Source: an uncultured Bacteroides sp. (lineage in GTDB: Bacteria; Bacteroidota; Bacteroidia; Bacteroidales; Bacteroidaceae). Taken from it: DNA of 36,876 bases. Position numbers and translations under genes: made by a program. The number at the start of each line of letters is the position of its first letter. Within the stretch, counting starts at the first letter, position 1. Of the stretch, positions 19,800-30,230 are shown piece by piece. Location: positions 1 through 36,876 of the forward strand of contig CASDXG010000078.1 of the NCBI GenBank assembly GCA_949285025.1, read 5' to 3'. The notes beneath the pieces are model-generated. The model ran no database searches and had not been told where the DNA came from. It saw only the letters and a list, made by a program, of their open reading frames with translations.

Positions 19800-22700
19800 A
19801 TGAAAAGAAAATATATAATATGGGGAGGAGCCATCTTTTCTTCTCCAATTATTCTATTTATCTTGCTGTGCATCCTGATATACTTACCTCCGATACAACA
19901 GTTCATGGTAAGTAAAGCGGCACGATACGTTTCTGATATGACCGGCATGGACATAAGAATAGAACGCGTATCGTTGGCTTTCCCTTTTGATTTAAGCATC
20001 CGGAACATATACGTTGCCGAACAAAATGATACGATTCTTTGTGCCGATGAATTGACGGCAAAGCTCAAACTCTCTCCACTTTTAAAAAAGAAAGTTGAAT
20101 TAAACGGATTAAATCTAAAAAACATTCATTTAAACTCCGGCAATTTAATAGAGGGAATAAGCCTAAACGGGAATTTAGGAGAGCTGTTCATTTCAGCAAA
20201 TAATGTAGCCTTAGACAAGGAAACCGCCGTTGTCGACCAGATTGCATTAAAAGACACACATCTTTCATTGTGCATAAATGACACAACCGCCGCCGACACA
20301 ACAGCCAGCACACCTATCCGTTGGGAAATAAAACTGCTGAAAGCCGGTATACAGAATGTATCATTTGACTTAACGCTTCCGCTTGATACAATCGATTCCC
20401 GCTTTTATATCCAAGAAGCTTTCTTAAACAACGGGCTTGTCAATCTGCAACAAGCCTCCTACGGCATGGAACAAATCAGACTGTCGGGAAGCGCAATCAA
20501 ATTCAACAACTCAGACAAACCGATACAAACACAAGGATTCGACCCGACACATATCAGCATCGAAAAATTAAATTTAGCCATCGATTCTGCATATTACGGC
20601 CGCGACAGCATCCATGCAATATTACAAACGTTGAACATGAAAGAGCGTTCAGGCTTAGAAATCGAATCGGCGCAAGGAAAATGTATCGTCGGATCAGAAA
20701 CAGTATCTGTTCCTTTTTTCAAACTAAACACTACCGATTCTTCTTTTGACCTGTACTCTTTGGTCAATTTTAACGCACTCACCAGAACAGGGAACGAAAA
20801 TCTTAATACACGCATCAAAGCAGATATTGGAAAGAACGACTTATTCCGTTTCTTACCGGACAGCTTCTCTATACAAAAACAAGATTTCCCGTCTGTGCCA
20901 ATCAGCATCCGTTCCGGAATAGACGGAAATTTACAAAGGCTGAATCTTACAGCCTTAAACATCTCCATGCCGGACGCCTTCCGACTACAAGCTGACGGAA
21001 GGATAGAAAACCCGTTGGACAGTCTGAAACGCAATGCCGACCTGAATATAAACATGGAGACCGGTGACCTCTCTTTTATCAACCGCCTGACGAAAAGTTT
21101 TGCAATCCCTCCCCAATTGACACTTAACGGACAAGCAAAACTCGACAGCGGATTGGTTAAAACTGACATCCATTTCTCGCACGGAACAGGGCACATAGAC
21201 CTGACAGCCGAATACAATCTGCAGGACACGGCCTACTCTTCAGAAATCCTCATTGACCATTGGGATATGCATCCGTTTTTCCCAAAAGATTCTTTATTTG
21301 CCATTTCAGCTTCTCTATCGGCAAAAGGACAAGGACTCGATGTCTTTTCTCCACAAACAACGTTACAGACCAAAATAAATCTCGACAGCCTACAATACGG
21401 AAAACATTTATTTTCCGACATCGACCTCAATGCATCATTGCAAGAATCCAATCTTTCATCACAAATATACGTCAATGATCCGGCAATGAATATCGATGCA
21501 GACATTAACGGACGCATAGAAAAAAAACAAATTCAAGCTACACTTCACTCATCAATCGAAGAACTTAAACTGCAAGAACTATATCTGACAGATTTTCCGT
21601 TCAACATTTCGCAGGAAATCGATATGCAAATCCATTCGGACATGCAGGAAGATCATCATATCCATGCCGTTCTCAGCAAAATAAATCTCCAAAACAAGGA
21701 GCATGACATTCCGGCAAAAGACATAGACATCCGCATACACACCTCCAAAGACTCTATCAGAAGCCTCATTCAAACAGGAGATTTAGAATGTAAATTCAGT
21801 ACAGAAAACGGATTAAACGAGTTTATCGACAAGACAGGACGGTTATCTTCACTCCTACAATATCAGATAGAAAAACAAAACATTAACCATAAAGCCGTCA
21901 AAGCCCTATTGCCGGATGCACATTTCTCTTTATCCATAGGGAAAGATAACCTCATAGGAAGCTTCCTTTCCAATGAACAGGTTTATTACACCCAAGCGGC
22001 TTTCAACCTGACATCATCGGCCGACGACGGACTAAAAACAGACATCCTGTTGCAAAGACTGGAAACCCAAGACATCCTCATTGATACAATTTCATTCAAT
22101 GCACGACAGGATTCCACAAAAATAGACTTCTACAGTAGCATTATTGCTCCAAATAACCGCCAACAAGAAGCGTTCAATATTTTATCTGAAGGATTCATTG
22201 CAACAAATAATGCCCAGATATTGCTTGAATATCTGAACGGGAAAAAAGAAACAGGAGCAAAAATCGGCTGTAACTTCACGTTCCAAGAAGAAGGAATCAA
22301 CCTTCATCTTATCCCGGAAGAACCGACTTTAATCTATCGGCCGTTTAAAGTCAACAAAGACAATTACCTGTTTCTGCAAAAAGACGGCCGTATCCTGACA
22401 GATATAAGCCTGTATGATGAACAAAACTGCGGATTGTATTTATATTCCGTCGCCGATTCTACTGCACAACAAGACATTACATTGAACTTAAACCGGATAG
22501 ATATCGCTGAACTTAAACGGATTATTCCATACATGCCCAATATCGCCGGCATTATTGATGCAGAAGTTCATTACATACAAAAGGACGAACAACCGTTTTT
22601 TACCTTAGAAACAAACGTAAATAAACTGACTTATAATCATACCCCTTTAGGCAACTGGGCTATGAGTTGCGCATATCTTACAGAAAACAAACACAACTTC

Positions 22701-24401
22701 TTCGTTGATGCCTTCGTATCTCACGAAGGTAAAGAGGTTGTTTCCATAAACGGAGAATATTCTTCAGCACACGCCAACGAAGAAGAAAAAGACAGCATCA
22801 CCGGAAATCTATCCGTACATCACCTCCCGCTAAACATTGCCAATGCGTTTATCCCGGATAAAATGGCGACATTATCCGGAGATCTTGACGGGAACATCCA
22901 AATATCAGGCATTGCAGACTCTCCTTTATTAAATGGAGAGCTCCGTTTGGACAGCACATCTGTAAATATACCGCAAGCCTCTCTTTCATTACACATCGAC
23001 AACCGCCCTATAAAGATAGAAAACAACACTCTGAAATTCGATAAATTTGAAATAGCCACACAAGGGAAATCTCCATTTATTGTCGACGGAGACATCAATA
23101 TAACCGATATGTCTGCCATAAACCTCGATTTAAAAATGAATGCTTATAACTTCGAAGTGCTAAATGCAAGACGCACCAAAGAGGCTATTGTTTACGGGAA
23201 ATTATATATCGACCTTAATTCTACACTAAAAGGCACACCCGAATCGCTTATGATGAGAGGGAACGCCAACATATTGGGAAGCAGCAATTTTACATATATA
23301 CTGAAGGATTCTCCGCTCACGGTCGATGACCGGCTGAATGAAACCGTAACTTTTGTTGACTTCAACGATACAATCTCCAATATAAAACACGAATTACCCA
23401 CCATTGCACTCGGAGGATTAGACATGCTGCTCACGTTACACATCGATGAAGCCGTACAATGCCGGGTAGACTTAAACGAGAATGGCAGCAACTATATCCT
23501 GTTAGAAGGCGGAGGAGACCTCTCTTTTCAATACAAACCTGACGGAAATATGCTGCTAAACGGGCGTTATTCACTAATGAGCGGTGAAATGAAATACGAA
23601 ATGCCCATCATCCCCTTGAAAACATTCCACATCCGGAACGGAAGTTATATCGAATGGACAGGCAACCTCATGAATCCTTCCTTAAACATCAAGGCATCGG
23701 AACGCATGAGAGCATCCGTTGCTCAAAATGAAGAAAGCTCACGCATGGTAAATTTCGACGTAGGAGTCAACCTGACCAACAGGTTGGAGAATCTTGGATT
23801 TACCTTTACATTAGAAGCACCCGACGACGGAAGCATACAGAATGAACTGGCTTCCATGTCGGCAGAGGAAAGAAATAAATTAGCCGTCACCATGCTTGTC
23901 ACCGGAATGTATATGGTCGAAGGAAACACATCCGGGAAAGGTTTCGATGCCAACAGCGCATTGAATTCATTTTTACAAAGCGAAATAAACAATATTGCAG
24001 GAAGTGCTCTGAAAACCATCGACATAAATTTTGGGATGGAAACGACAGGCGAAAAAGAAGCCGGGACTGAACGTACCGATTATAACTTCCAATTTGCCAA
24101 ACGTTTCTGGAATAACAGAGTACGCGTAGTCATCGGCGGGAAAATCTCTACGGGAAATGAAGTACAAAACGATGAATCTTTCATCGACAACATCTCGTTG
24201 GAATACCGACTTGACAACAGCGGGACACGTTACATAAAACTATTTCACGAGAAAAACTACGAGAGCATTCTCGACGGCGAAGTAACCGAAACCGGAGCCG
24301 GTATCGTTCTTCGGAAAAAAGTAAGCAAACTGGGTGAACTATTTATCTTCAGAAACAGAAGAAAAGCCGCAAACGTTTCTGAAAAACAAACCGACAAGTG
24401 A
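19800..24401 (+). CDS. tamB: Translocation/assembly module protein TamB (DUF490)
   Basis: A very large (1533 residues) inner-membrane-anchored protein expected to bridge the periplasm in envelope assembly or lipid transport. An N-terminal membrane helix (~8-31, IIWGGAIFSSPIILFILLCI) is followed by AsmA-like and long repetitive beta-strand segments, as in the TamB/bridge-like lipid-transfer fold. The C-terminal DUF490 region carries FDVGVNLTNRLENLGFTF and the segment MSAEERNKLAVTMLVTGMY, then the FNFQFAKRF-type end (here YNFQFAKRFWNNRVRVVIGG). tamL begins one base after the stop codon, so the partners are co-transcribed. Assignment is by C-terminal motif, size and partner gene. Confidence 0.93.
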   Translation: MKRKYIIWGGAIFSSPIILFILLCILIYLPPIQQFMVSKAARYVSDMTGMDIRIERVSLAFPFDLSIRNIYVAEQNDTILCADELTAKLKLSPLLKKKVELNGLNLKNIHLNSGNLIEGISLNGNLGELFISANNVALDKETAVVDQIALKDTHLSLCINDTTAADTTASTPIRWEIKLLKAGIQNVSFDLTLPLDTIDSRFYIQEAFLNNGLVNLQQASYGMEQIRLSGSAIKFNNSDKPIQTQGFDPTHISIEKLNLAIDSAYYGRDSIHAILQTLNMKERSGLEIESAQGKCIVGSETVSVPFFKLNTTDSSFDLYSLVNFNALTRTGNENLNTRIKADIGKNDLFRFLPDSFSIQKQDFPSVPISIRSGIDGNLQRLNLTALNISMPDAFRLQADGRIENPLDSLKRNADLNINMETGDLSFINRLTKSFAIPPQLTLNGQAKLDSGLVKTDIHFSHGTGHIDLTAEYNLQDTAYSSEILIDHWDMHPFFPKDSLFAISASLSAKGQGLDVFSPQTTLQTKINLDSLQYGKHLFSDIDLNASLQESNLSSQIYVNDPAMNIDADINGRIEKKQIQATLHSSIEELKLQELYLTDFPFNISQEIDMQIHSDMQEDHHIHAVLSKINLQNKEHDIPAKDIDIRIHTSKDSIRSLIQTGDLECKFSTENGLNEFIDKTGRLSSLLQYQIEKQNINHKAVKALLPDAHFSLSIGKDNLIGSFLSNEQVYYTQAAFNLTSSADDGLKTDILLQRLETQDILIDTISFNARQDSTKIDFYSSIIAPNNRQQEAFNILSEGFIATNNAQILLEYLNGKKETGAKIGCNFTFQEEGINLHLIPEEPTLIYRPFKVNKDNYLFLQKDGRILTDISLYDEQNCGLYLYSVADSTAQQDITLNLNRIDIAELKRIIPYMPNIAGIIDAEVHYIQKDEQPFFTLETNVNKLTYNHTPLGNWAMSCAYLTENKHNFFVDAFVSHEGKEVVSINGEYSSAHANEEEKDSITGNLSVHHLPLNIANAFIPDKMATLSGDLDGNIQISGIADSPLLNGELRLDSTSVNIPQASLSLHIDNRPIKIENNTLKFDKFEIATQGKSPFIVDGDINITDMSAINLDLKMNAYNFEVLNARRTKEAIVYGKLYIDLNSTLKGTPESLMMRGNANILGSSNFTYILKDSPLTVDDRLNETVTFVDFNDTISNIKHELPTIALGGLDMLLTLHIDEAVQCRVDLNENGSNYILLEGGGDLSFQYKPDGNMLLNGRYSLMSGEMKYEMPIIPLKTFHIRNGSYIEWTGNLMNPSLNIKASERMRASVAQNEESSRMVNFDVGVNLTNRLENLGFTFTLEAPDDGSIQNELASMSAEERNKLAVTMLVTGMYMVEGNTSGKGFDANSALNSFLQSEINNIAGSALKTIDINFGMETTGEKEAGTERTDYNFQFAKRFWNNRVRVVIGGKISTGNEVQNDESFIDNISLEYRLDNSGTRYIKLFHEKNYESILDGEVTETGAGIVLRKKVSKLGELFIFRNRRKAANVSEKQTDK

Positions 24402-24402
24402 C

Positions 24403-26727
24403 ATGAAACATCGCATTCTTTATATTATTTTCTGCCTTCCTTTTTTTCTGGCGATAACGGAATCCTGCTCGACGACCAAGCATCTTCCCGAAGGAGAAGT
24501 TCTGTATACCGGCATCAAGGACATCAACATTAAAAATAACGACCCAAGCGAAAACGGAAAGAATACAATGGAAGAGGTAGAAGCTGCCATCAGCATACCT
24601 CCAAACAACTCGTTTTTCGGAAGTTCAAAGAAACGGTTTCCGCTTCCATTCGGGTTGTGGATATACAACCGCTTCGAACGATATGAGAAAGGATTCGGAC
24701 GATGGATCTTCAACAAGCTGGCAGCCGACCCGGTTTTACTGTCCACAGTAAATCCCGACACGCGTGTAAAGGTTGCAAGCAACCTGCTCCATGACTACGG
24801 TTACTTCAACGGAAAAGTAACATATCAGGTTGACAGTACCAAAAACCCGAGAGCCATCAAAATAAGTTATAACATCGACATGGGAAAACCTTTCTTCTTA
24901 GACTCTATTTCCTACGAAGGTTTCTCGACAAAGGGCGACAGCCTGATTAAAGCCACTTTTGACAAACGAATCATACATCCGGGCGATCAATTCGATGTAA
25001 CTCAATTAAACCGCGAACGCCAACGCCTTGTCGATTTATTTCGCGACAACGGCTATTATTATTACCGCAATGATCTGATTACGTTTCTTGCCGACACGCT
25101 CATTAATCCCGGCCATGTATATCTGAAAATCTTACCGCAAAAGAACGTCCCGCCTGAAGCATTGCGCACATATCACATCGGGCATACCTCGATATATCTT
25201 ACAGGATATAACGGAGAACAACCGTCGGACTCTCTCAAAAAGCCGAACTTTACAATCTACTTTGCCGGAGAAAAGCCGGGAATACGCTATAATGTGCTCC
25301 GGAAACGCTTCTTATACCGGAAAGGAGAACTTTATTCGCAAACAAGACAAGACTATACTCAAGAAGCTTTGGCGCGGCTGGGTGTGTTCAAGTTCAGCGA
25401 ATTTCAATATATCCCCAAAGGAAAAGACACACTTGATGTAAAAGTTAATGCAACATTTGACCTGCCTTATGACAGCGAATTGGAATTAAATGTAACAACC
25501 AAAAGCACCAAGCAAACCGGACCGGGAGCCATCTTCAATCTGTCACGCAAGAATTTCATGAGAATGGGGGCTTCTTTGAATCTGGAACTAAAGGGCTCTT
25601 ACGAATGGCAAACAAGCTCTACCGTCGACGGAGAGAGTTCCGTTATGAACTCTTACGAGTTAGGTGCAGCCCTTTCTTTAGATTTTCCACGCATTGTATT
25701 GCCTTGGCTACGGGACAGAATCGACCCGTTCCGTTTCCCCTCTCAAACGAATTTTAAAATCTATGTCGAGCAGATAAACCGTGCCCGCTATTTCAAGATG
25801 CTGTCTTTCGGAGGAACCGTAGCTTATAGCTTCCAGCCTTCAAGAAGTATGAAGCATACCGTAACACCTTTGCACTTGGCTTTCAACATGCTTCAGCACC
25901 GCACTGAGACATTCGATTCCATTGCTTCAGCCAATCCAATGTTATTTCATAGTTTAGATGACCAGTTCATTCCATCAATCACTTACACGTTTACGTATGA
26001 TAATAGTTGGAAAAAGAAACGAAACCGCTTATGGTGGGAAAATTCCGTCACATCTGCCGGGAACGTGACATCGCTCATTTACGCCGCTTTCGGCAAGAGT
26101 TTCAAGGATAAAAACAAGAAATTACTGGGCAATCCCTTCGCCCAATTCTTAAAATATACCACCGAAGTCCGTCATCTTTATGCCTTTAATGACAAACACC
26201 AGATAGCAAGCCGCCTGATGGGAGGTATTGTATGGGCTTACGGAAATAAAACAATCGCCCCTTACAACGAACAGTTTTATGTAGGAGGCGCCAACAGTAT
26301 CAGAGCTTTCACAGTCCGTTCCATCGGACCGGGACGTTTCCATCCGGCAGAGAACTCCACATATTCTTATGTAGATGAGACAGGCGACATTAAATTTGAA
26401 GCAAATCTGGAATACCGATTCCGAATCTTTTCCAATTTTCTCGGAGGAAATCTGAACGGAGCACTGTTCCTTGATGCAGGAAATGTATGGCTTTTAAGAA
26501 AGGATGAAGCACGCCCTGAAGCAGAATTCGATTTAAATAAATTTTTCGACAGCATCGCTCTTGGAACCGGACTGGGTATCCGCTACGACTTATCGTTTCT
26601 TGTACTCCGTCTTGACTGGGGTGTGGCTTTACATGTTCCTTACGAAACAGGCAAAACCGGCTATTATAATATTCCAAAATTCAAAGACGGTATGGGAATA
26701 CACTTCGCTATCGGCTATCCGTTTTAA
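24403..26727 (+). CDS. tamL: Translocation and assembly module lipoprotein TamL (BamA/TamA superfamily)
   Basis: An outer-membrane Omp85-family barrel that in Bacteroidota works with TamB and differs from proteobacterial TamA by being a lipoprotein. It has 774 residues from the ATG at 24403, with signal and lipobox-like end at Cys22 (AITESC). STTKHLPEGEVLYTG follows, typical of the TamL N-terminus. POTRA-like domains cover ~30-340 (GYFNGKVTYQVD, DLFRDNGYYYYRN). The 16-strand barrel region follows, with YVGGANSIRAFTVRSIGPG (the Omp85 RGF/Y-type loop region) and ends with the usual aromatic C-terminus (GIHFAIGYPF). A longer in-frame ATG at 24334 overlaps tamB by 68 bases and encodes a non-signal extension, so it was rejected. 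Confidence 0.93.
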   Translation: MKHRILYIIFCLPFFLAITESCSTTKHLPEGEVLYTGIKDINIKNNDPSENGKNTMEEVEAAISIPPNNSFFGSSKKRFPLPFGLWIYNRFERYEKGFGRWIFNKLAADPVLLSTVNPDTRVKVASNLLHDYGYFNGKVTYQVDSTKNPRAIKISYNIDMGKPFFLDSISYEGFSTKGDSLIKATFDKRIIHPGDQFDVTQLNRERQRLVDLFRDNGYYYYRNDLITFLADTLINPGHVYLKILPQKNVPPEALRTYHIGHTSIYLTGYNGEQPSDSLKKPNFTIYFAGEKPGIRYNVLRKRFLYRKGELYSQTRQDYTQEALARLGVFKFSEFQYIPKGKDTLDVKVNATFDLPYDSELELNVTTKSTKQTGPGAIFNLSRKNFMRMGASLNLELKGSYEWQTSSTVDGESSVMNSYELGAALSLDFPRIVLPWLRDRIDPFRFPSQTNFKIYVEQINRARYFKMLSFGGTVAYSFQPSRSMKHTVTPLHLAFNMLQHRTETFDSIASANPMLFHSLDDQFIPSITYTFTYDNSWKKKRNRLWWENSVTSAGNVTSLIYAAFGKSFKDKNKKLLGNPFAQFLKYTTEVRHLYAFNDKHQIASRLMGGIVWAYGNKTIAPYNEQFYVGGANSIRAFTVRSIGPGRFHPAENSTYSYVDETGDIKFEANLEYRFRIFSNFLGGNLNGALFLDAGNVWLLRKDEARPEAEFDLNKFFDSIALGTGLGIRYDLSFLVLRLDWGVALHVPYETGKTGYYNIPKFKDGMGIHFAIGYPF

Positions 26728-26792
26728 TGGAATTTTACCCATTGTCTAACGGCAGAAGAAAAAAATGTCCTGAAAAATACCTTACTTTTTCG

Positions 26793-26800
26793 TACTTTTG
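26793..26800 (+). promoter_or_regulatory. Bacteroides -7 box for the peptidylprolyl isomerase gene
   Basis: TACTTTTG lies 20 bases upstream of the ATG at 26820 and inside the longer open frame that begins at 26727. This supports the internal start. The -33 element is not clear. Confidence 0.6.
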
Positions 26801-26819
26801 CAACATAAATACAGGCAAT

Positions 26820-27662
26820 ATGAAAAAAATATCCGTTTTACTAACCGCAATTGTCTGCATCCTAATGGCATGTTCAGGCAATTACAAAAACAAAATCTAT
26901 ATGAAAGAAGGAAATGAACCAATCGTTCGTATTGAAACGACATCAGGAGATATTATCGTAAAGCTGTATAATGAGACACCCAAACACCGGGATAATTTCA
27001 TAAAACAGGTGAAAGAAGGTACATACGACAGCACCTTGTTTCACCGGGTAATCAAAGATTTTATGATCCAAGCAGGCGATCCTAAAAGCAAAAACGCCCT
27101 GCCGAATACCCGATTAGGTGACGCTACCGGCGAACATAAAATACCGGCCGAGATCAAACAGAACCTGTTCCATAAAAAAGGCGCACTGGCAGCTGCACGT
27201 CAAAACGATAACATTAATCCTGAAAGAGCCTCATCCGGATACCAATTTTACATCGTAACCGGAACTGTATTTAGCGAGCCTCAACTCATTTCATTGGAAA
27301 GCGAGATGAAAGAAGCCCGGTTAAGTGCCGTATTCGACACGTTAGCACGCAAACACATGAAAGAGATTTACAAAATGAGAAAAGCCAACGACCAAAAAGG
27401 ACTGCTGGCTTTACAAGATACTCTTGAAGCACAAGCACGCAAACAAGTCGAAGAATCTCCCGGAATAACGTTCAGCGAAGCACAAAAGCAGGCATATACT
27501 ACAATAGGAGGTACTCCACATTTAGACGGTTCATATACTGTTTTCGGGGAAGTTGTGGACGGAATGGAGACAGTGGAAAAGATAAACACAGCAAAAACGA
27601 ACCGTGCAGACCGACCGGAAAATGATATCCGCATATTAAAAGCCACCGTCATAAAAGAATAA
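26820..27662 (+). CDS. Cyclophilin-type peptidylprolyl cis-trans isomerase, lipoprotein
   Basis: A folding catalyst for X-Pro bonds, exported and lipid-anchored. It has 280 residues from the ATG at 26820; signal peptide and lipobox ILMAC put the modified cysteine at Cys18. Cyclophilin signatures are FHRVIKDFMIQAGDP (74-88, catalytic-type Arg76), the segment GALAAARQND (121-130), SGYQFYIVTG and LDGSYTVFGEVVDGM (235-249). Between about 155 and 229 it carries a charged helical insertion (LESEMKEARLSAVFDTLARK and on) that standard cyclophilins lack. The M16 peptidase gene starts 3 bases after its stop. The upstream in-frame ATG at 26727 overlaps the tamL stop and spans the promoter box, so it is not used. 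Confidence 0.92.
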   Translation: MKKISVLLTAIVCILMACSGNYKNKIYMKEGNEPIVRIETTSGDIIVKLYNETPKHRDNFIKQVKEGTYDSTLFHRVIKDFMIQAGDPKSKNALPNTRLGDATGEHKIPAEIKQNLFHKKGALAAARQNDNINPERASSGYQFYIVTGTVFSEPQLISLESEMKEARLSAVFDTLARKHMKEIYKMRKANDQKGLLALQDTLEAQARKQVEESPGITFSEAQKQAYTTIGGTPHLDGSYTVFGEVVDGMETVEKINTAKTNRADRPENDIRILKATVIKE

Positions 27663-27665
27663 CTT

Positions 27666-28904
27666 ATGATACATGTCAACCGCCATATCCTGCCCAACGG
27701 ACTACGCATTGTGCATTCAGAAGACAAGACAACGAAAATGGTCTGCCTGAATCTGCTGTATGATGTAGGAGCACGTGACGAAGAATCCGGACATACGGGC
27801 TTTGCTCACCTCTTTGAACACCTGATGTTCGGAGGATCTGTCCACATTCCCGACTATGATACTCCGGTACAAAATGCGGGAGGAGAAAACAATGCCTGGA
27901 CAAATAACGATATTACAAATTACTATATAACCCTGCCTTATCAGAACGCAGAAACAGCTTTCTGGTTAGAAAGCGACCGTATGCTTTCCCTTGATTTTAA
28001 TCAAAGGAGCTTAGACATACAGAAAAATGTAGTTATAGAAGAGTTCAAACAACGCAATTTGAACCAGCCTTATGGCGATGCATCGCATTTGCTCAGGGAA
28101 ATGGCTTACGAAACACATCCGTACCGCTGGCCAACAATAGGTAAGGATATCAGCCATATCAGTAACGCGACCATAGAAGAGGTCAAAGATTTCTTCTATC
28201 GATTTTATGCACCCAACAATGCCATTCTTGCGGTTACCGGGCATATCTCATTCGAAGAGACCATACGCCTTGCCACAAAATGGTTCGCCCCCATCCCTTC
28301 CCGCAAGGTAAAGAAAAGAGATCTGCCAAAAGAAAAAGCGCAAACATCGCTCCGCCGGCAGACCGTAGAACGCAATGTTCCGGTAGATGTCTTATATATG
28401 GCCTTTCACATGTATAATCGTTTCCGCCCGGAATACTATCACTGTGACCTTATAACCGACATCCTTTCAAACGGACGTTCCTCACGTTTCAACCGCTATC
28501 TGGTACAAGAGCTAAAGATTTTCTCCACCATAGATGCATACATATCGGGAAGCATCGATGAAGGTCTCTTGTTTATTACAGGAAAACCTGCTGAAGGAAT
28601 CTCTTTATCTTCAGCAGAAACTTATGTATGGAACGAATTGTTCAAACTAAAAGACGCCCTTGTTTCGGATGACGAATTGGAAAAAGTAAAAAACAAATAC
28701 GAGAGTGAACAAATATTCAATAACCTCAATTATCTGAATATCGCCGCAAACTTGGCTTATTTCGAATTGTTGGGGAAAGCCGAAGATATCAATCTCGAAG
28801 TTGAAAGATATCGTTCTGTCACAGCAAAAGACATACAAGATACAGCCAACCAAGTCTTTGTTCCTGAAAACTGTAACATCCTTTACTATAAAGCAGCCCA
28901 ATGA
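27666..28904 (+). CDS. M16 family zinc metallopeptidase (pitrilysin/processing-peptidase type)
   Basis: A predicted zinc peptidase of 412 residues with no signal peptide, so probably cytoplasmic. The inverted zinc motif HLFEH (His48, Glu51, His52) is intact. The third ligand is expected in NVVIEEFKQR (Glu125/126). Family segments include LPNGLRIVHSED, GGENNAWTNNDITNYYITLP and ETHPYRWPTIGKDI. The C-terminal M16_C half (LYMAFHMYNRFRPEYYHCDL, then LSNGRSSRFNRYLV) follows. Many M16 enzymes need a second, inactive subunit, and none lies next to it here. It is translated from the same mRNA as its neighbours: 3-base gap upstream and an ATGA overlap with the MATE gene downstream. Confidence 0.92.
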   Translation: MIHVNRHILPNGLRIVHSEDKTTKMVCLNLLYDVGARDEESGHTGFAHLFEHLMFGGSVHIPDYDTPVQNAGGENNAWTNNDITNYYITLPYQNAETAFWLESDRMLSLDFNQRSLDIQKNVVIEEFKQRNLNQPYGDASHLLREMAYETHPYRWPTIGKDISHISNATIEEVKDFFYRFYAPNNAILAVTGHISFEETIRLATKWFAPIPSRKVKKRDLPKEKAQTSLRRQTVERNVPVDVLYMAFHMYNRFRPEYYHCDLITDILSNGRSSRFNRYLVQELKIFSTIDAYISGSIDEGLLFITGKPAEGISLSSAETYVWNELFKLKDALVSDDELEKVKNKYESEQIFNNLNYLNIAANLAYFELLGKAEDINLEVERYRSVTAKDIQDTANQVFVPENCNILYYKAAQ

Positions 28905-30226
28905 ACTCATCACATTACCGACATCTCTTGCAATTAGGGCTCCCCATTGTCATCGGGCAAACCGGCGTAATCATCTTAGGATTTGCCGACACCCTGATGG
29001 TAGGACATCACAGTTCTACCGAACTTGCCGCAGCCGGATTTGTAAACAACATGTTCAACCTTGCCATTATATTCAGTACAGGTTTCGCTTACGGCCTTAC
29101 TCCTGTCATAGGCAAACTGTTCGGCCAAAACAAACACAAGGAGGCCGGAAAAATGTTAAAGAATAGTTTGGCAGCAAACACGATACTTGCCGCCATTGTA
29201 TGTCTGGTCATGCTGATGCTTTACCTGAATATTCACCGATTGGGACAGCCGGAAGAACTGTTGCCACACATGCGTCCTTACTTTCTGGTCTTACTGATTT
29301 CTCTTCCGTTTGTCCTCTGGTTTAACGGATTCAAACAGTTTACCGATGGCATAACGGACACAAAAGTTTCAATGTGGATCCTGTTGACCGGGAATCTTCT
29401 TAATATTCTTGGAAACTATATTCTTATTTACGGTAAGTTGGGAATGCCGGAATTCGGATTATTAGGTGCAGGAATATCCACAATGGTTTCACGCGTATTT
29501 ATGGTAATTGCCTACCTCATTATCTTCTTTTACACCGACAGATATTCTATTTACAGGCAGGGATTCCGGAATGGAACCATCAATAAGCCTGACCTGAAAC
29601 AGCTGAATAAATTAGGTTGGCCGATAGCTCTTCAAATGGGAATGGAGACAGCTTCATTCAGTCTCAGTGTCATTATGGTAGGATGGTTGGGAAGCACCGA
29701 ACTGGCAACCTTCCAAATTATGATTGTCATATCGCAGGTTTGCTTCATGATATATTATGGAATGGGAGCAGCTGTCTCTGTACGTATCAGTAATTTCTAC
29801 GGACAAAACGATATCAAGAACGTACGTCTTACCGCAAACATCGGCTTCCATATCATACTTATAATGGCCGTATGTACTGCAATCCCTATATTTTTATTAC
29901 GAAACCATATCGGAGGATGGTTCACAGACGATGATGCTGTCGCAGCGATGATTCCGCAAGTAATTATTCCATTTCTGATTTATCAGTTCGGCGACGGGTT
30001 ACAAATTAATTTTGCCAACGCTTTACGCGGAATTGCCGATGTTCAACCAATGATGCTATTTGCATTTATTGCTTACTTCATTATATCACTTCCTGCCGGT
30101 TACCTTTTCGGCTTCATACTTGACGGAGGCTTAACCGGAATATGGATGGCATTCCCGTTCGGACTAAGTAGCGCCGGTATCATGTACTATCTGCGCTTCC
30201 GATATAAAACAGCTTCTAATATCTGA
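28901..30226 (+). CDS. MATE family efflux transporter (NorM-like)
   Basis: A second, distinct MATE exporter (441 residues), with about twelve membrane segments. It starts LLQLGLPIVIGQTGVIILGF followed by ADTLMVGHHSSTELAAAGFV, the NorM-type first-helix signature. The middle loop is followed by LNKLGWPIALQMGMETASFS, the equivalent helix of the second half. Its ATG overlaps the M16 stop (ATGA) and it is 4 bases ahead of the histidine kinase gene, so all three are probably one transcript. It differs from the MepA-like exporter at 1160-2527 in the first helix and loop motifs. Substrate unknown. Confidence 0.92.
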   Translation: MNSSHYRHLLQLGLPIVIGQTGVIILGFADTLMVGHHSSTELAAAGFVNNMFNLAIIFSTGFAYGLTPVIGKLFGQNKHKEAGKMLKNSLAANTILAAIVCLVMLMLYLNIHRLGQPEELLPHMRPYFLVLLISLPFVLWFNGFKQFTDGITDTKVSMWILLTGNLLNILGNYILIYGKLGMPEFGLLGAGISTMVSRVFMVIAYLIIFFYTDRYSIYRQGFRNGTINKPDLKQLNKLGWPIALQMGMETASFSLSVIMVGWLGSTELATFQIMIVISQVCFMIYYGMGAAVSVRISNFYGQNDIKNVRLTANIGFHIILIMAVCTAIPIFLLRNHIGGWFTDDDAVAAMIPQVIIPFLIYQFGDGLQINFANALRGIADVQPMMLFAFIAYFIISLPAGYLFGFILDGGLTGIWMAFPFGLSSAGIMYYLRFRYKTASNI

Positions 30227-30230
30227 TATT

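Noticed and set aside
20594-21229. A 211-codon minus-strand ORF inside tamB
   Set aside because: It lies within an uninterrupted TamB frame with no promoter or domain; Ser/Arg/Phe-rich shadow.
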